A stretch of 64,000 bases of DNA. Origin: Lactobacillus sp. ESL0680. Lineage in GTDB: Bacteria > Bacillota > Bacilli > Lactobacillales > Lactobacillaceae. The notes below the pieces were generated by a model that worked only from the letters and a program-made list of their open reading frames with translations, did no database searches and was not told where the DNA came from. The stretch is taken from NCBI RefSeq assembly GCF_029392855.1, contig NZ_CP113945.1, positions 1,612,001 through 1,676,000 of the forward strand, written 5' to 3'. This document shows positions 1 to 12,248 of the stretch, in pieces. The position numbers and the translations under genes were made by a program. How positions within the stretch are numbered: position 1 is the first letter of the stretch; each line of letters starts with the position of its first letter.

Positions 1-610
1 GTGAATCTTCAATTGCAGTAAAGTAATCGTATTCTGGTTTGATTTCATGAGTTGAAATTGCGTTTGCCATTTGAGCTGCTGCATTAACATTAAGTACAGA
101 ATTATCTGGAACCATCCGACCAAATAATGCCAAATCAAGAGAATTATCAGATTCCAAAATGCGCGTAACGTCATTCTTGGCAGTTTGATCGGTCAAATTA
201 TCATGAGTCAAAGCATATTGCGCCAATTTTTCTAATTGAACAGGACTAACTGTCAAAAAAGTAGACGTTAAAATCTTGCCGCTATCAGAATCCCGGTTAA
301 ATTTGAGCCCAGCTGCACCCAAAGTAGCAATAGCCTTGTCCATTGCAGCTTTTTCGTCTAAAGAACCGTCTAAAGCTGACAATTCATGAGCTAAAAGTTC
401 TGCAATTTCTTTTGTTTTTGTACCAACTGCAGAATTTTCTGCTTTAAAGAAATCACGTACAGCCTTTTGCCAGCTTTGTGCAGAAACACGTGCACGCGTA
501 ACGCCGCCGTAATATGCGGTTTTAGGTGCACCTGTACCATCTTGGTTAATGTTAGAAGATGGTACTTTCTGTAAGATGTTCAGATCGAGATATAAATTTG
601 TATTACTCAT
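1..610 (-). CDS. Second Cas7e (CasC) paralogue, 3' end outside window
   Basis: An open frame runs from ATG at 610 to the left edge without a stop, giving 203 residues. It starts MSNTNLYLDLNILQKVPSSN and keeps the Cas7e landmarks GAPKTA, GGVTRARVS, SLDLALFGRM and STHEI.PEYDYFTA. By eye about two thirds of residues match the complete Cas7e at 6045-7145, so this is a diverged paralogue, not a recent copy. Cas7e forms the crRNA-binding backbone of Cascade. RBS AAGGAG lies 7-12 nt upstream. The gene follows CRISPR array 1 with no cas3, cas8e or cas11 in front of it. It could be the first gene of a second partial cas set or a stand-alone backbone gene. Confidence 0.9.
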   Translation of the reverse strand, partial: MSNTNLYLDLNILQKVPSSNINQDGTGAPKTAYYGGVTRARVSAQSWQKAVRDFFKAENSAVGTKTKEIAELLAHELSALDGSLDEKAAMDKAIATLGAAGLKFNRDSDSGKILTSTFLTVSPVQLEKLAQYALTHDNLTDQTAKNDVTRILESDNSLDLALFGRMVPDNSVLNVNAAAQMANAISTHEIKPEYDYFTAIEDS

Positions 611-681
611 TCCAATTACTCCTTTTAAGTATTGTTGGCCAAATCATGTATTTTATACTTTACTTAATCCATGTATTCCTA

Positions 682-710
682 TATTTATCCACTAATAATT
701 AGTACATCAA
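682..710 (-). promoter_or_regulatory. Candidate promoter of the second cas7e, in the 377-bp gap 611-987
   Basis: On the minus strand TTGATG (705-710) and TAAATA (682-687) are 17 nt apart, about 75 nt before the cas7e start. A second candidate lies further up: TTGCAA (843-848), 17 nt, CATAAT (820-825). The rest of 611-987 is very AT-rich and I see no gene or remnant of upstream cas genes in it, so this cas7e probably has its own transcript. Confidence 0.4.
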
Positions 711-987
711 GTAAATTTAGTTTAGGTAGAACTTGATTACTAACTAAAAATACTTTTAAACATACATGTCATTATTATAAGCATAAATTTATTTGTTAAC
801 ACATTGTTTATAACTACATATTATGTAATAAAACCATATTTTTTGCAAGGTGTTTTACAAAGTAAAATATAGTATACGAACATTAATATTCAACCAGCTA
901 TATTAAAATAGAAAATCTATTACTCACAGCTTCTGGAACACAGATTATAAATATTGTTTTGGATATTCAGTACTACTTCTTAGGTTA

Positions 988-2836
988 AAATTACCCTCAT
1001 GAATATGGGGAATACTTTAAGAGTTTATTAGTTAGTTCCAGTGTCTTAGGATCACCCCCACGCATGTGGGGGAATACGATGTAACTGGCATTAACTATTA
1101 CCTCCCTGTGGGATCAACCTCACACTCGTGGGGAATACTATTACTATCAGTTCCCTGATCAGGGATCACTCCCATGCATATGGGGAATACCAGCCTCCAG
1201 CCGTGTGATAATAAGTAATTCCAGGATCACCCCCATGCATATGGGGAATACGCAACTCTTCATGCAAGAACTCGACAAATTAAAGGATCACCCCCATGCA
1301 TATGGGGAATACGACTTTAATCTATCTGTGCAAGTAATAAAATCAGATCACCCCCACACTCGTGGGGAATACCTATTTTTCATGATAAATCATAACTATT
1401 TTTCAGGATCACCCCCACACTCGTGGGGAATACAATAATTCCCTCAGAATGTAAATTAGACAATTGGGATCACCCCCACACTCGTGGGGAATACTAGTTA
1501 ACATTTCAGAGTTGTTCAAAGACACAAGGATCACCCCCACACTCGTGGGGAATACAAATTTTTCAATAAGAAGACAAGAGGCAATTAGGGATCACCCCCA
1601 CACTCGTGGGGAATACCCAACTGGCAGCTGCCTGATCGGGAGTTTGATAGGATCACCCCCACACTCGTGGGGAATACATTGGGCCAAACATTACTCAATA
1701 ATATTGAATAGGATCACCCCCACACTCGTGGGGAATACTATGTTGAATAATTGTAAAACTTGCCATAAATGGGATCACCCCCACACTCGTGGGGAATACA
1801 ACGGTTTTAAGTCTTGGTTCAATAGAAGTTAAGGATCACCCCCACACTCGTGGGGAATACTGCTCCCAAGAGTCATTAATTAAATTAAAATCAGGATCAC
1901 CCCCACACTCGTGGGGAATACGATAAGTTCCAGGAAAAATATCGGCCACATCAAGGATCACCCCCACACTCGTGGGGAATACTGGTTCTAAACCAATTTT
2001 TGATGGTCAAACCTAGGATCACCCCCACACTCGTGGGGAATACTTAAAATCAGCATTGACAAATATGAAACTCTTAGGATCACCCCCACACTCGTGGGGA
2101 ATACTGAAGGTAAAATACCTTTACAGCAATACGAATAGGATCACCCCCACACTCGTGGGGAATACAAAATCTGCAGCATCTTGTACTTTTACATAAAGGG
2201 ATCACCCCCACACTCGTGGGGAATACAATTGCTGTATCTGCAAAATACCAGCTGGAGTAGGATCACCCCCACACTCGTGGGGAATACTTACTCAAAAAGA
2301 CATAGAGCTGCTTAAAATAAGGATCACCCCCACACTCGTGGGGAATACTTGCCTCAGACAAATAATCAACAAGATTCTAAAGGATCACCCCCACACTCGT
2401 GGGGAATACATCCGACACACAGATTAGCAAAAGATAAACGTAGGATCACCCCCACACTCGTGGGGAATACAGCTGAGTAATGAATTGAGCAGTGAGCATG
2501 GAGGGATCACCCCCACACTCGTGGGGAATACAAATTATTAAGGGTGTAGTTGGCGATAAATATGGGATCACCCCCACACTCGTGGGGAATACTGGTTCCT
2601 TATCTAAAAGATGGTTCTAAACCAAGGATCACCCCCACACTCGTGGGGAATACCACGGGTTTACTAAAAAAACACAGAAAACACCAGGATCACCCCCACA
2701 CTCGTGGGGAATACACAAAAGAAAATCTTTCATTTACCTTATGTACAGGATCACCCCCACACTCGTGGGGAATACCTCAAAATTCTTTAAAAGACAAAAA
2801 TAAAATTAGGATCACCCCCACACTCGTGGGGAATAC
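988..2836 (-). CRISPR. Type I-E CRISPR array 1 (31 repeats, 30 spacers)
   Basis: Repeats of 28 bp recur every 61 bp; almost all spacers are 33 nt. Read as crRNA (minus strand) the repeat is GTATTCCCCAC-GAGT-GTGGGG-GTGATCC, with a 6-bp stem and 4-nt loop. Degenerate repeats (988, 1049 with an extra G, 1111, 1163) and odd spacer lengths (24 nt at 1139-1162, 32 nt at 1313-1344) sit at the left end, so the leader is at the right, next to cas2. Repeats at 1163, 1224 and 1285 carry a GCATATG loop variant. The spacer at 1922-1954 recurs in array 2. Spacers at 1983-2015 and 2593-2625 overlap by 14 nt in their source. Confidence 0.98.
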
Positions 2837-2865
2837 AGTAAAAGATCCCTATGTTACCAGCATCT

Positions 2866-5347
<2,482 letters not shown>

Positions 5348-5359
5348 TTGCGCTCCTTT

Positions 5360-6064
5360 CTATAAAGCTGACATAATATCATGCTCAGTATCCTGTTTAA
5401 CTTCTAATTCAACCGTAGTAGTTTTAACTTCGAGAAAACCATATTGGCGCGATTTTGAAGCAAATGAGATTGCCCGATCCTTCACCAAAGTATCTGTTTT
5501 ATTAGCATCAGGTAGCAAATCAGCATCTGCAATAATTTCTGCTCTAAATGCAGCACGATTTTTTTGCCGCTTCTGATACCATTTTGAAGCTTGCCAAGGC
5601 AGGTTACTTAATACAGAAACCGGGTCGCCATCTATCATCGCCATCTGTAAAGCACCTGCGGGAACGTTGGCACGCCGTCCTAAGAACAACGCATAATGGG
5701 GATGTTTTAAAGCTGAGTGAATTTGCTCAATAGCAGCTTCATCGCCGCCAACAGCAGCAACAAAAACAGCATCTTGCAAGTAGTCACGGTAAGTGACTTT
5801 TCTTCCTTCTTTCCATTTAACTGTTTTAAAATGAGCTGTTTGAAAATCAGTTAGAGTTATTCCGCGCTGGTCAATACGAACCGCAAATTTCAAATCATTC
5901 AACTGCTCAATTCGCTTGTCATCACGACTATAGCCTAAGGCTGCCGCAATCATCCCAATTACCGCACTTTTTGACGGATAATCACCTGTCGTCCGCCGCT
6001 CAAAAGTCGCTTCATTACCATAAGACTGCAAAGGTGCAGTCAGCCTAATCGTTAGTGTCTTCAT
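5360..6064 (-). CDS. cas5e: Cas5e Cascade subunit
   Basis: 234 aa RAMP protein that caps the crRNA 5' handle in Cascade. The start MKTLTIRLTAPLQSYGNEAT and FERRTTGDYPSKSAVIGMIAAALG are signature Cas5e sequences. The C-terminus ends EVKQDTEHDIMSAL. The coding start lies inside the end of cas7e (20-nt overlap), so translation is coupled and stoichiometry probably lower than that of Cas7e. No sign of damage. Confidence 0.95.
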   Translation of the reverse strand: MKTLTIRLTAPLQSYGNEATFERRTTGDYPSKSAVIGMIAAALGYSRDDKRIEQLNDLKFAVRIDQRGITLTDFQTAHFKTVKWKEGRKVTYRDYLQDAVFVAAVGGDEAAIEQIHSALKHPHYALFLGRRANVPAGALQMAMIDGDPVSVLSNLPWQASKWYQKRQKNRAAFRAEIIADADLLPDANKTDTLVKDRAISFASKSRQYGFLEVKTTTVELEVKQDTEHDIMSAL

Positions 6065-7145
6065 CTTGCATCGCCTTTGTTAAAGCTGCAGATACTTGAT
6101 CTAATAATTCAGAAAAATCAGCAACTTTTGCAAATTTCCCACCTTCTTCTCGTGAAAAGACAACATTTAGTAGTGGCTTTTCTAGGATGTCATTAGTGGT
6201 ATCATATTCACCCTCTAATTTTTGAATAGACTTTTTAACAAAGCCGCCTCTAGTCATAACCGGCTCTTCAAAAGCCGACACCAAATTAACCGGTGTATCT
6301 GAACGCAAGGTAATCATAATATAGTTAGGCACTGTCTTATTGGCAAACGTGTTTTGCTTACCTGTTGGCATTGATAGGGCAAAAGCCTTAACGAACGCAA
6401 TAATACTTTGAACAGCATCATGGTCGCCCAAATTTTTAGCCAATTCTTTAACATTGATATTTGCATAGCGATATAAGGTTGCAGAATCATATTCAATCGT
6501 TCCCAGCATTGCGGCACCGTTAGTATCATCTGGTTGCAAATCATCTAGCGCTGTGAAGTAGTCATATTCTGGAACAATTTCATGTGTTGAAATTGCATGA
6601 GCAACTTGAGCTGCTGCGTCAACATTTAATTCAGGATTATCCGCAACCATGCGACCAAACAAAGCCAAGTCTAAGGAATTATCTTCTTTCAAGATTTGCT
6701 TAATTTCTTTTTTGGTATCTTTATCATCCAATTTGTCATGAGTAAGAGCATACTGTGCTAGTTTGTCAATTTGACCGGGGCTAACTAGCAAGAGCGCACC
6801 TGTTAAATTCTTATCTGTCTTCTTATCTTTTTTAACTTTAATTCCTGCAGCAGTTAAAATCGCGATTGCTTTATCCATTGCCTTGTCTTTGGCCAAAGAA
6901 CTATCCAAGCTCTGCAATTTTTGTGCTAAAAATTCGGCAACTTCCTTAGTTCTTGTTCCAACCGAATCACTTTCGTCTCTAAAATAATCACGCATCGCCT
7001 TTTTCCAACTTTGCGAAGAAACACGTGCTCGCGTAACACCACCGTACATCGCCGTCTTAGGTGCACCCGTATCATCACGGTTAATATTAGAAGCCGGCAC
7101 TGTTTGTAAAACATTCAAGTCAAGATATAAATTTTTGTTAGTCAT
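6045..7145 (-). CDS. cas7e: Cas7e Cascade backbone subunit
   Basis: 366 aa. Six copies coat the crRNA spacer in Cascade. Landmarks are NLYLDLNVLQTVPASNINRD, GGVTRARVSSQSWKKA, SLDLALFGRM and STHEIVPEYDYFTALDD. RBS GAAGGAGA lies before the ATG, 5 nt after the cas11 stop. This is the member of the pair that sits in the complete operon; the diverged relative lies at 1-610. The C-terminus is acidic (MQDEDTND). Confidence 0.97.
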   Translation of the reverse strand: MTNKNLYLDLNVLQTVPASNINRDDTGAPKTAMYGGVTRARVSSQSWKKAMRDYFRDESDSVGTRTKEVAEFLAQKLQSLDSSLAKDKAMDKAIAILTAAGIKVKKDKKTDKNLTGALLLVSPGQIDKLAQYALTHDKLDDKDTKKEIKQILKEDNSLDLALFGRMVADNPELNVDAAAQVAHAISTHEIVPEYDYFTALDDLQPDDTNGAAMLGTIEYDSATLYRYANINVKELAKNLGDHDAVQSIIAFVKAFALSMPTGKQNTFANKTVPNYIMITLRSDTPVNLVSAFEEPVMTRGGFVKKSIQKLEGEYDTTNDILEKPLLNVVFSREEGGKFAKVADFSELLDQVSAALTKAMQDEDTND

Positions 7146-7150
7146 TTTAA

Positions 7151-7774
7151 TTATTCTCCTTCAATTTCTTTATTCGAGTTAGCTACTTTAAAATATTGTT
7201 CGCCCCATGACAAGCGAACTTTGCCAGCAGAATGATAATTTTTTTGAAAATCATATAAATCCTGAGCTAATAAAGGATAATCAATCTTTGATGTTTGATT
7301 ACTGGCCTTTAGGATTTCTACTAAATGCGTTAACGAATTAATCACACTATTAATATTATTTGTGGCTAATAACGGTTGGATGCGTCGAGCCAAAGCCACT
7401 TTAACATCTTCATCCGCTCTTAATTTGGCAAGCGCGGAAAACAAGCTTACACCATCAGCTTTTTTAATCTTATTTTCTGCAGAATCACCATAAACTGATT
7501 CATCCCTGCCTTGCTGATGAATCGCATAAAAACGTACCGCAGCAAAAACCGCAATTTCACCACTAGTTGGCTCACCATTTTTACTCAAAAATTGTTCTGG
7601 TAAATGTTTCATTAATAATGGCAAAACATTCTGTGCCCGTTGACTTGTAATCGTTGCAGCACTTCGCAAACTTGCTAAAGCAGCTCTGTCCAAATTACCA
7701 TCATCATAAAGTTCGTCGATTATTTTAGCTGTTACTTTTCTTATTGCATAATCATATTCCATGTAAGTCATCAC
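7151..7774 (-). CDS. cas11: Cas11e (Cse2) Cascade small subunit
   Basis: 207 aa, mainly helical. The small subunit dimer lies along the Cascade belly and stabilises the R-loop. Recognised by position between cas8e and cas7e and by the Cse2-like central region (VRFYAIHQQGRDESVYG, SLFSALAKLRADEDVKVALARRIQPLL). The start overlaps the cas8e stop by 4 nt. MMTYMEYDYAI offers three nearby ATGs; the first is nearest the overlap and was kept. Confidence 0.93.
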   Translation of the reverse strand: MMTYMEYDYAIRKVTAKIIDELYDDGNLDRAALASLRSAATITSQRAQNVLPLLMKHLPEQFLSKNGEPTSGEIAVFAAVRFYAIHQQGRDESVYGDSAENKIKKADGVSLFSALAKLRADEDVKVALARRIQPLLATNNINSVINSLTHLVEILKASNQTSKIDYPLLAQDLYDFQKNYHSAGKVRLSWGEQYFKVANSNKEIEGE

Positions 7775-9483
7775 TCCTTTTTGAACATTGTATTAACCCG
7801 ATATCTAAAGTAATCGTTAATCGTAAAGATATTTCTCAGACCCTTATCGGTAAAAATTCCTTTTTGATCGCGTGATGAACTGGTATCCATAACCTTCTGG
7901 GCTTCAATAAAAGCATGCTTTCTGAGCTGTTTCTCCCAAAGAAGAAGCTTTTCCCCATGCTCATCTTGATTAGTTAATCCTGCAAGCCAATCTTTAAACG
8001 GCTGATTTAACCCATAATAGAACTTGGAACTTAAGCGATTAGCAAACTCCTTAAGTGAATTATCCTTAAATCCGCGAATTTCACCAACATCCCGAGCAAA
8101 CTGCCAAAAGTATGTGCCAACTATCTGGGTCTCTTTAATCATTGCTTCAATTTGTGCTGGCCAACAATTTTCACTATCTTCATCAAAAAGAACATCGGCA
8201 TTAATACTCATATCATCAACAACTTCAGCGACTGGTGACTGCGATGTCGCATTACCATCATCAATTAAGTCCACTGATGCCAGTGTCAATAATTTATCAC
8301 GTGGAATTGCTGTCTGCCCTTTAAGTAAACGAAGCCAAACAACAACTCCTGGCTCACTGTTATTATGAGCCTTGTTAGCATTAACGTAATTACCAAAGTT
8401 GCGCCACATTGCCTTACCTAATGACTGCAATCCTCTGACTGCTGGCCGATAAGCCGCTGTCTTTTTATCATATTTCCAGACAGTCATTGGTTCAATCATT
8501 GCGTTATCACTGACGATTTTTGGTAATCCTGCACTAAAGATGGTTGGAACGCCATCCTCATTCCATTCGATATGCAAAATTCGTGACCAACTTGTATACA
8601 ATTCTGCAATGTTATTTGGTAAAAGATTTTTCTTGCGTTCAGCAATATACTCTTTTGCACTTGAATATTCCCAGACCGGTCTTTGAGGTGCCGGTTCTTC
8701 TTGACCAAATAAGACTAGGTTTAACATTAAAGTTTCAAAGAGCGTCTTACCTTGAGCAAAAACCGGATTTAACTTATACAGCCAACCAGGTGAAACTGAA
8801 AATTTATCATCAGCCTTAATCTTGGTTTTATCAGTTACACCCGTAAAATTCTGGTACGTAATCAGCCATCTAACCAATTCATCAACTGCAATTTGGTTTT
8901 TACTTTCACCAGCTTTTGGTGCAAAAAGTGCAGGTGTATTGTTACTTTCAGAAATCCGGCGATTAATTTGCTTAACTGCTACTGTTCCTGTACCTTTAGC
9001 GACTACCTTATTGGCTGGCACCAATTCGTCATATTCAGCTTTGGTCACTTGATAAAAAGGATGTTCGCCAAAGAAAGCAAATTTATCAGAGTAATGCTCT
9101 AAATACTTAATGACAATATCTGTAAATTGACCTTTTTGGTATAACTTTTGCCAAGTTTTTACTACTGTCTGTTTAATACGACTCTTAGGATAAAATTTAA
9201 TTATCGTAGCATCTGACAAAAATTTCTCGGTACCATTTTCTAGCCATTCATAAGGTTGGCCATCTGCATCAAAACGCGAATACACCGTTGTTAAAATTGC
9301 TAATAACAGTCGCATAACTGCCAAATCTTGTGCTCGCATTTCACCAGCTAATTGCCGGTAATTTTGGGCATTTTTAAATAATTCAATTAAAGACACTTTT
9401 TGCTCTCGACCGGTTTGTTGATCGATTACTTTAAGCCAAGAATCTGTAACTAGATTAAAGTTTTTTTCAATCATCATCATCAT
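7771..9483 (-). CDS. cas8e: Cas8e (Cse1) Cascade large subunit
   Basis: 570 aa at the longest start. Cas8e recognises the PAM and recruits Cas3. Family features are NLVTDSWLKVI at the N-terminus, the FFGEHPFYQV region, and GVTDKTKIKADDK. The N-terminus reads MMMMIEKNF. Four ATG codons overlap the GAT repeat encoding the last Asp residues of Cas3 (17-nt overlap), with AAAGGA just before. The third or fourth ATG (9477 or 9474) best fits ribosome spacing. Confidence 0.95.
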   Translation of the reverse strand: MMMMIEKNFNLVTDSWLKVIDQQTGREQKVSLIELFKNAQNYRQLAGEMRAQDLAVMRLLLAILTTVYSRFDADGQPYEWLENGTEKFLSDATIIKFYPKSRIKQTVVKTWQKLYQKGQFTDIVIKYLEHYSDKFAFFGEHPFYQVTKAEYDELVPANKVVAKGTGTVAVKQINRRISESNNTPALFAPKAGESKNQIAVDELVRWLITYQNFTGVTDKTKIKADDKFSVSPGWLYKLNPVFAQGKTLFETLMLNLVLFGQEEPAPQRPVWEYSSAKEYIAERKKNLLPNNIAELYTSWSRILHIEWNEDGVPTIFSAGLPKIVSDNAMIEPMTVWKYDKKTAAYRPAVRGLQSLGKAMWRNFGNYVNANKAHNNSEPGVVVWLRLLKGQTAIPRDKLLTLASVDLIDDGNATSQSPVAEVVDDMSINADVLFDEDSENCWPAQIEAMIKETQIVGTYFWQFARDVGEIRGFKDNSLKEFANRLSSKFYYGLNQPFKDWLAGLTNQDEHGEKLLLWEKQLRKHAFIEAQKVMDTSSSRDQKGIFTDKGLRNIFTINDYFRYRVNTMFKKE

Positions 9484-12226
9484 CCTTTGTATAACTTAAA
9501 CCAAACTGCTCAGAATACTGCAATGTCCACTTACCAAGAGTAGTTGTTAAATTCTCATCTAATGGCAAGGCTAAGGCACCCTTAAGCCAAACACTATTTT
9601 GCCAATCGTCACAGTATTTATCAGTAAGTTCTTCTAAGCGTTTAATTACCGCTTCAATTTCATTAGCATACTGGGTAATTGCAGTTGGCAACTTAATTAC
9701 TTGCTCTGAAATATCATAGTCTGAAACCTGAGCCAAATTTTGACCATTAATTAAGAAATTACCCTTAGTTGTATGCTTAACTAAGATAACTTCAATTGTT
9801 TCCTGAATATCACGGACAGACGCACTAGCCTTTTGTTCATCCTTATCCACATCTAATTGGTCATAATTCAACCAGCCATGAATTGATTCTTCAGGATCAG
9901 GATCATCAATTTGAAAATCACCGGCTTTTTGTTCCTCTTTTTCAATATAAAGGTTAAATTCTTTTTTTGCTTTTTCAATTCCATTAATTTCAAAATCAGT
10001 TTTAGAATTATAAACTTGTTGGACAAGATTAGAAATATCATCTGGTAAAGTAATCTGCTCTGGCAAAAAGTGATCCGTCTTCATCAATAAATATTTGTGA
10101 TAAATGCTTTCATTAGCTGGACCATAATCACCAAAATCATTAATCCCCATTACATAGAGTTGTGGCTGCTCCAAATTCTTAGGTCTAACTATTTCATGTC
10201 GATGTAGCCGGCCTGCACGCTGCAAAATCAAATCAATTGGTGCAATATCCGTATAAAGGACATCAAAATCAATATCCAAAGATTGTTCTAAAACTTGGGT
10301 ACCAATTACAACCAATTTTTCTGGTCGCTTACTTTTTTTATCAATTTTACCAATCGCACCTTGCAATTTTGTTTCCTGCTTTGTTCGCTCTGGTGCCAAA
10401 AAAGCAGAATGTAAGACAATTAATTCGACATCTTCTTGCGCAACTAGTTTAGCCAATGATTGCGCGCGTTTAACCGTGTTAACAATGACACCTGCTACTC
10501 CCCCTGCTTTTATCTTGTCTAAAATAGCAGCTACTAATTCATCATCAGGCAAATTAATTCTGCTAACTTGCAGCTTTTGTGTTTTCTGGTCGCTTTGACC
10601 GGGAAATTCTGAAATTTGTTTTAATTGACAGCCATCAAGAATACTTACTAATGGATATGCTTGATTGTTTTCCCAATCAGCTGGTGCCTTAAATTTTAAA
10701 GCAAATTGCCAGCCATACTTACCAATTAAATATGATTGTATCAATAACTTTCTTTTTTCTGTTGGTAATGTTGCTGAGAGAATAACAATCGGAACATGAT
10801 ATGTACCTAACCATCTAATTGCCTTATACAAATATTGACTCATGTAGGCATCATAAGCATGGACCTCATCAATCACGACTACTTTGCCGCTCAGTCCTAA
10901 ATGCTTTAAGAAAAGGTGCTTCTGCTTTAATCCCATTGAAAGAAGGTTGTCAATCGTGCCAATTGTAAACTTAGTTAAGATCGACTTTTTCCCAGAAAAC
11001 CAACTATTAACTGTGATTGCTCCCTTATCTGTATCATCTACCACATTTTCGGCATCAGGTAGCTTTTTATATTCATCGTTAAATATTTTTTTACTGTGCA
11101 TTAAGTCAACTGAAAAGTCGCATTTTTGTTCAGCAGATAATTTTTGCAGCCAATGTTTAACTCGGCTAAACATTGCATTACTAGTTGCCTGCGTCGGCAG
11201 ACCCATAAATAAGCCATCTGCACCGGTAATATATGCGAGCTGTTCAACAGCAACTAAGGCTATCTCGGTTTTGCCTAGCCCCATAGGTGCTTCCACAATA
11301 ACCATTCCTGGATCAGTTGTTTCACCAATTGCTTTAGTTATTGTTCTTTGAACAGGTCTTGCTTCAAATTCCCATCTCTTTTCATACGGATCAGTTGCTT
11401 CAGAAACTTTTTGCGGCTCCCATTCTTCGCTAAGGTACCAATTATGCATTGCCTTTTCAAAACGTTCTTCCATATTTAAATCATGCCAAGTTTGATCTAA
11501 ACCAATTAATGGAAAGAGGTCTTCGCCATTATGGGTGTGTTCACTTGAAGCCAGCCAATCTGCCATAATAATTAAGCCTTCTAATATCACAGCTTGCGGC
11601 TGAGTAATGTTCGGTATATCAGTGGCACTTTCATAACCCGCTGTTGCTAAACCGTAGTCAAATAATTCTTTTTGAACCTGCTGCCAAGGCCTTTGTAGGG
11701 CTTTATTTTGATCGCTTTGGTAATAATTAGCTTTTTGGTTTCCAATTTCATTATACGGGGCATCTGCTTCTGGCTTACCATGATGGCCGCCAATTAATGC
11801 AGCAACATTTTCAGGCACGCCAAATTTTAATAATAAGGCCTCTCCAGCTCGATTATGAGGAGATTCTTTTCGCAAAGGCAATTGCAAATCATCAAGATCA
11901 GAAAACCCCTGCCTTATTAACTTTTCAATTAATTCAGAATCCAAATTTTTATCATTGGCATATGATTTTTTAGTTTGAAAAGCTGGGGTGGACTTTCCGA
12001 TATCATGGATAAAGCCCAAAAACTTAATTAATTTATGAATTTCATCATCAGATAAATCGCCCTTTAAAAATTGGCGCTGATTATCAGACAGCCATTGATT
12101 ATATAAGAAGTTAATTACATTTTTAGTATCCGTTAAATGAGCAATCAATGGTAACCAACACTGTTGACCGTTTTCGGTGTTTTTCTTACCCCATAGGGCT
12201 AGAGTCTTGTTTGATAATGCTGGCAT
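9467..12226 (-). CDS. cas3: Cas3 nuclease-helicase
   Basis: 919 aa. Cas3 degrades DNA once Cascade has formed an R-loop. HD-nuclease residues are H30, HD at 74-75 in GFIHDIGKST, and GGHHGK around 147-151. Helicase motifs are EAPMGLGKTE (Walker A, 312-321), DEVHAYDA (453-460), ILSATLP (483-489) and QRAGRLHRHE. The order is the usual HD, RecA1, RecA2, C-terminal domain. RBS AAGGAGG lies 5 nt before the ATG. It ends in five aspartates that share bases with the cas8e start. First gene of the operon. Confidence 0.97.
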   Translation of the reverse strand: MPALSNKTLALWGKKNTENGQQCWLPLIAHLTDTKNVINFLYNQWLSDNQRQFLKGDLSDDEIHKLIKFLGFIHDIGKSTPAFQTKKSYANDKNLDSELIEKLIRQGFSDLDDLQLPLRKESPHNRAGEALLLKFGVPENVAALIGGHHGKPEADAPYNEIGNQKANYYQSDQNKALQRPWQQVQKELFDYGLATAGYESATDIPNITQPQAVILEGLIIMADWLASSEHTHNGEDLFPLIGLDQTWHDLNMEERFEKAMHNWYLSEEWEPQKVSEATDPYEKRWEFEARPVQRTITKAIGETTDPGMVIVEAPMGLGKTEIALVAVEQLAYITGADGLFMGLPTQATSNAMFSRVKHWLQKLSAEQKCDFSVDLMHSKKIFNDEYKKLPDAENVVDDTDKGAITVNSWFSGKKSILTKFTIGTIDNLLSMGLKQKHLFLKHLGLSGKVVVIDEVHAYDAYMSQYLYKAIRWLGTYHVPIVILSATLPTEKRKLLIQSYLIGKYGWQFALKFKAPADWENNQAYPLVSILDGCQLKQISEFPGQSDQKTQKLQVSRINLPDDELVAAILDKIKAGGVAGVIVNTVKRAQSLAKLVAQEDVELIVLHSAFLAPERTKQETKLQGAIGKIDKKSKRPEKLVVIGTQVLEQSLDIDFDVLYTDIAPIDLILQRAGRLHRHEIVRPKNLEQPQLYVMGINDFGDYGPANESIYHKYLLMKTDHFLPEQITLPDDISNLVQQVYNSKTDFEINGIEKAKKEFNLYIEKEEQKAGDFQIDDPDPEESIHGWLNYDQLDVDKDEQKASASVRDIQETIEVILVKHTTKGNFLINGQNLAQVSDYDISEQVIKLPTAITQYANEIEAVIKRLEELTDKYCDDWQNSVWLKGALALPLDENLTTTLGKWTLQYSEQFGLSYTKDDDDD

Positions 12227-12248
12227 GCTTGCCTCCTTGTTTAAATTT

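Noticed and set aside
10884..11351. 155-aa plus-strand frame inside cas3
   Set aside because: Antisense shadow of the well-supported Cas3 helicase domain, without RBS.
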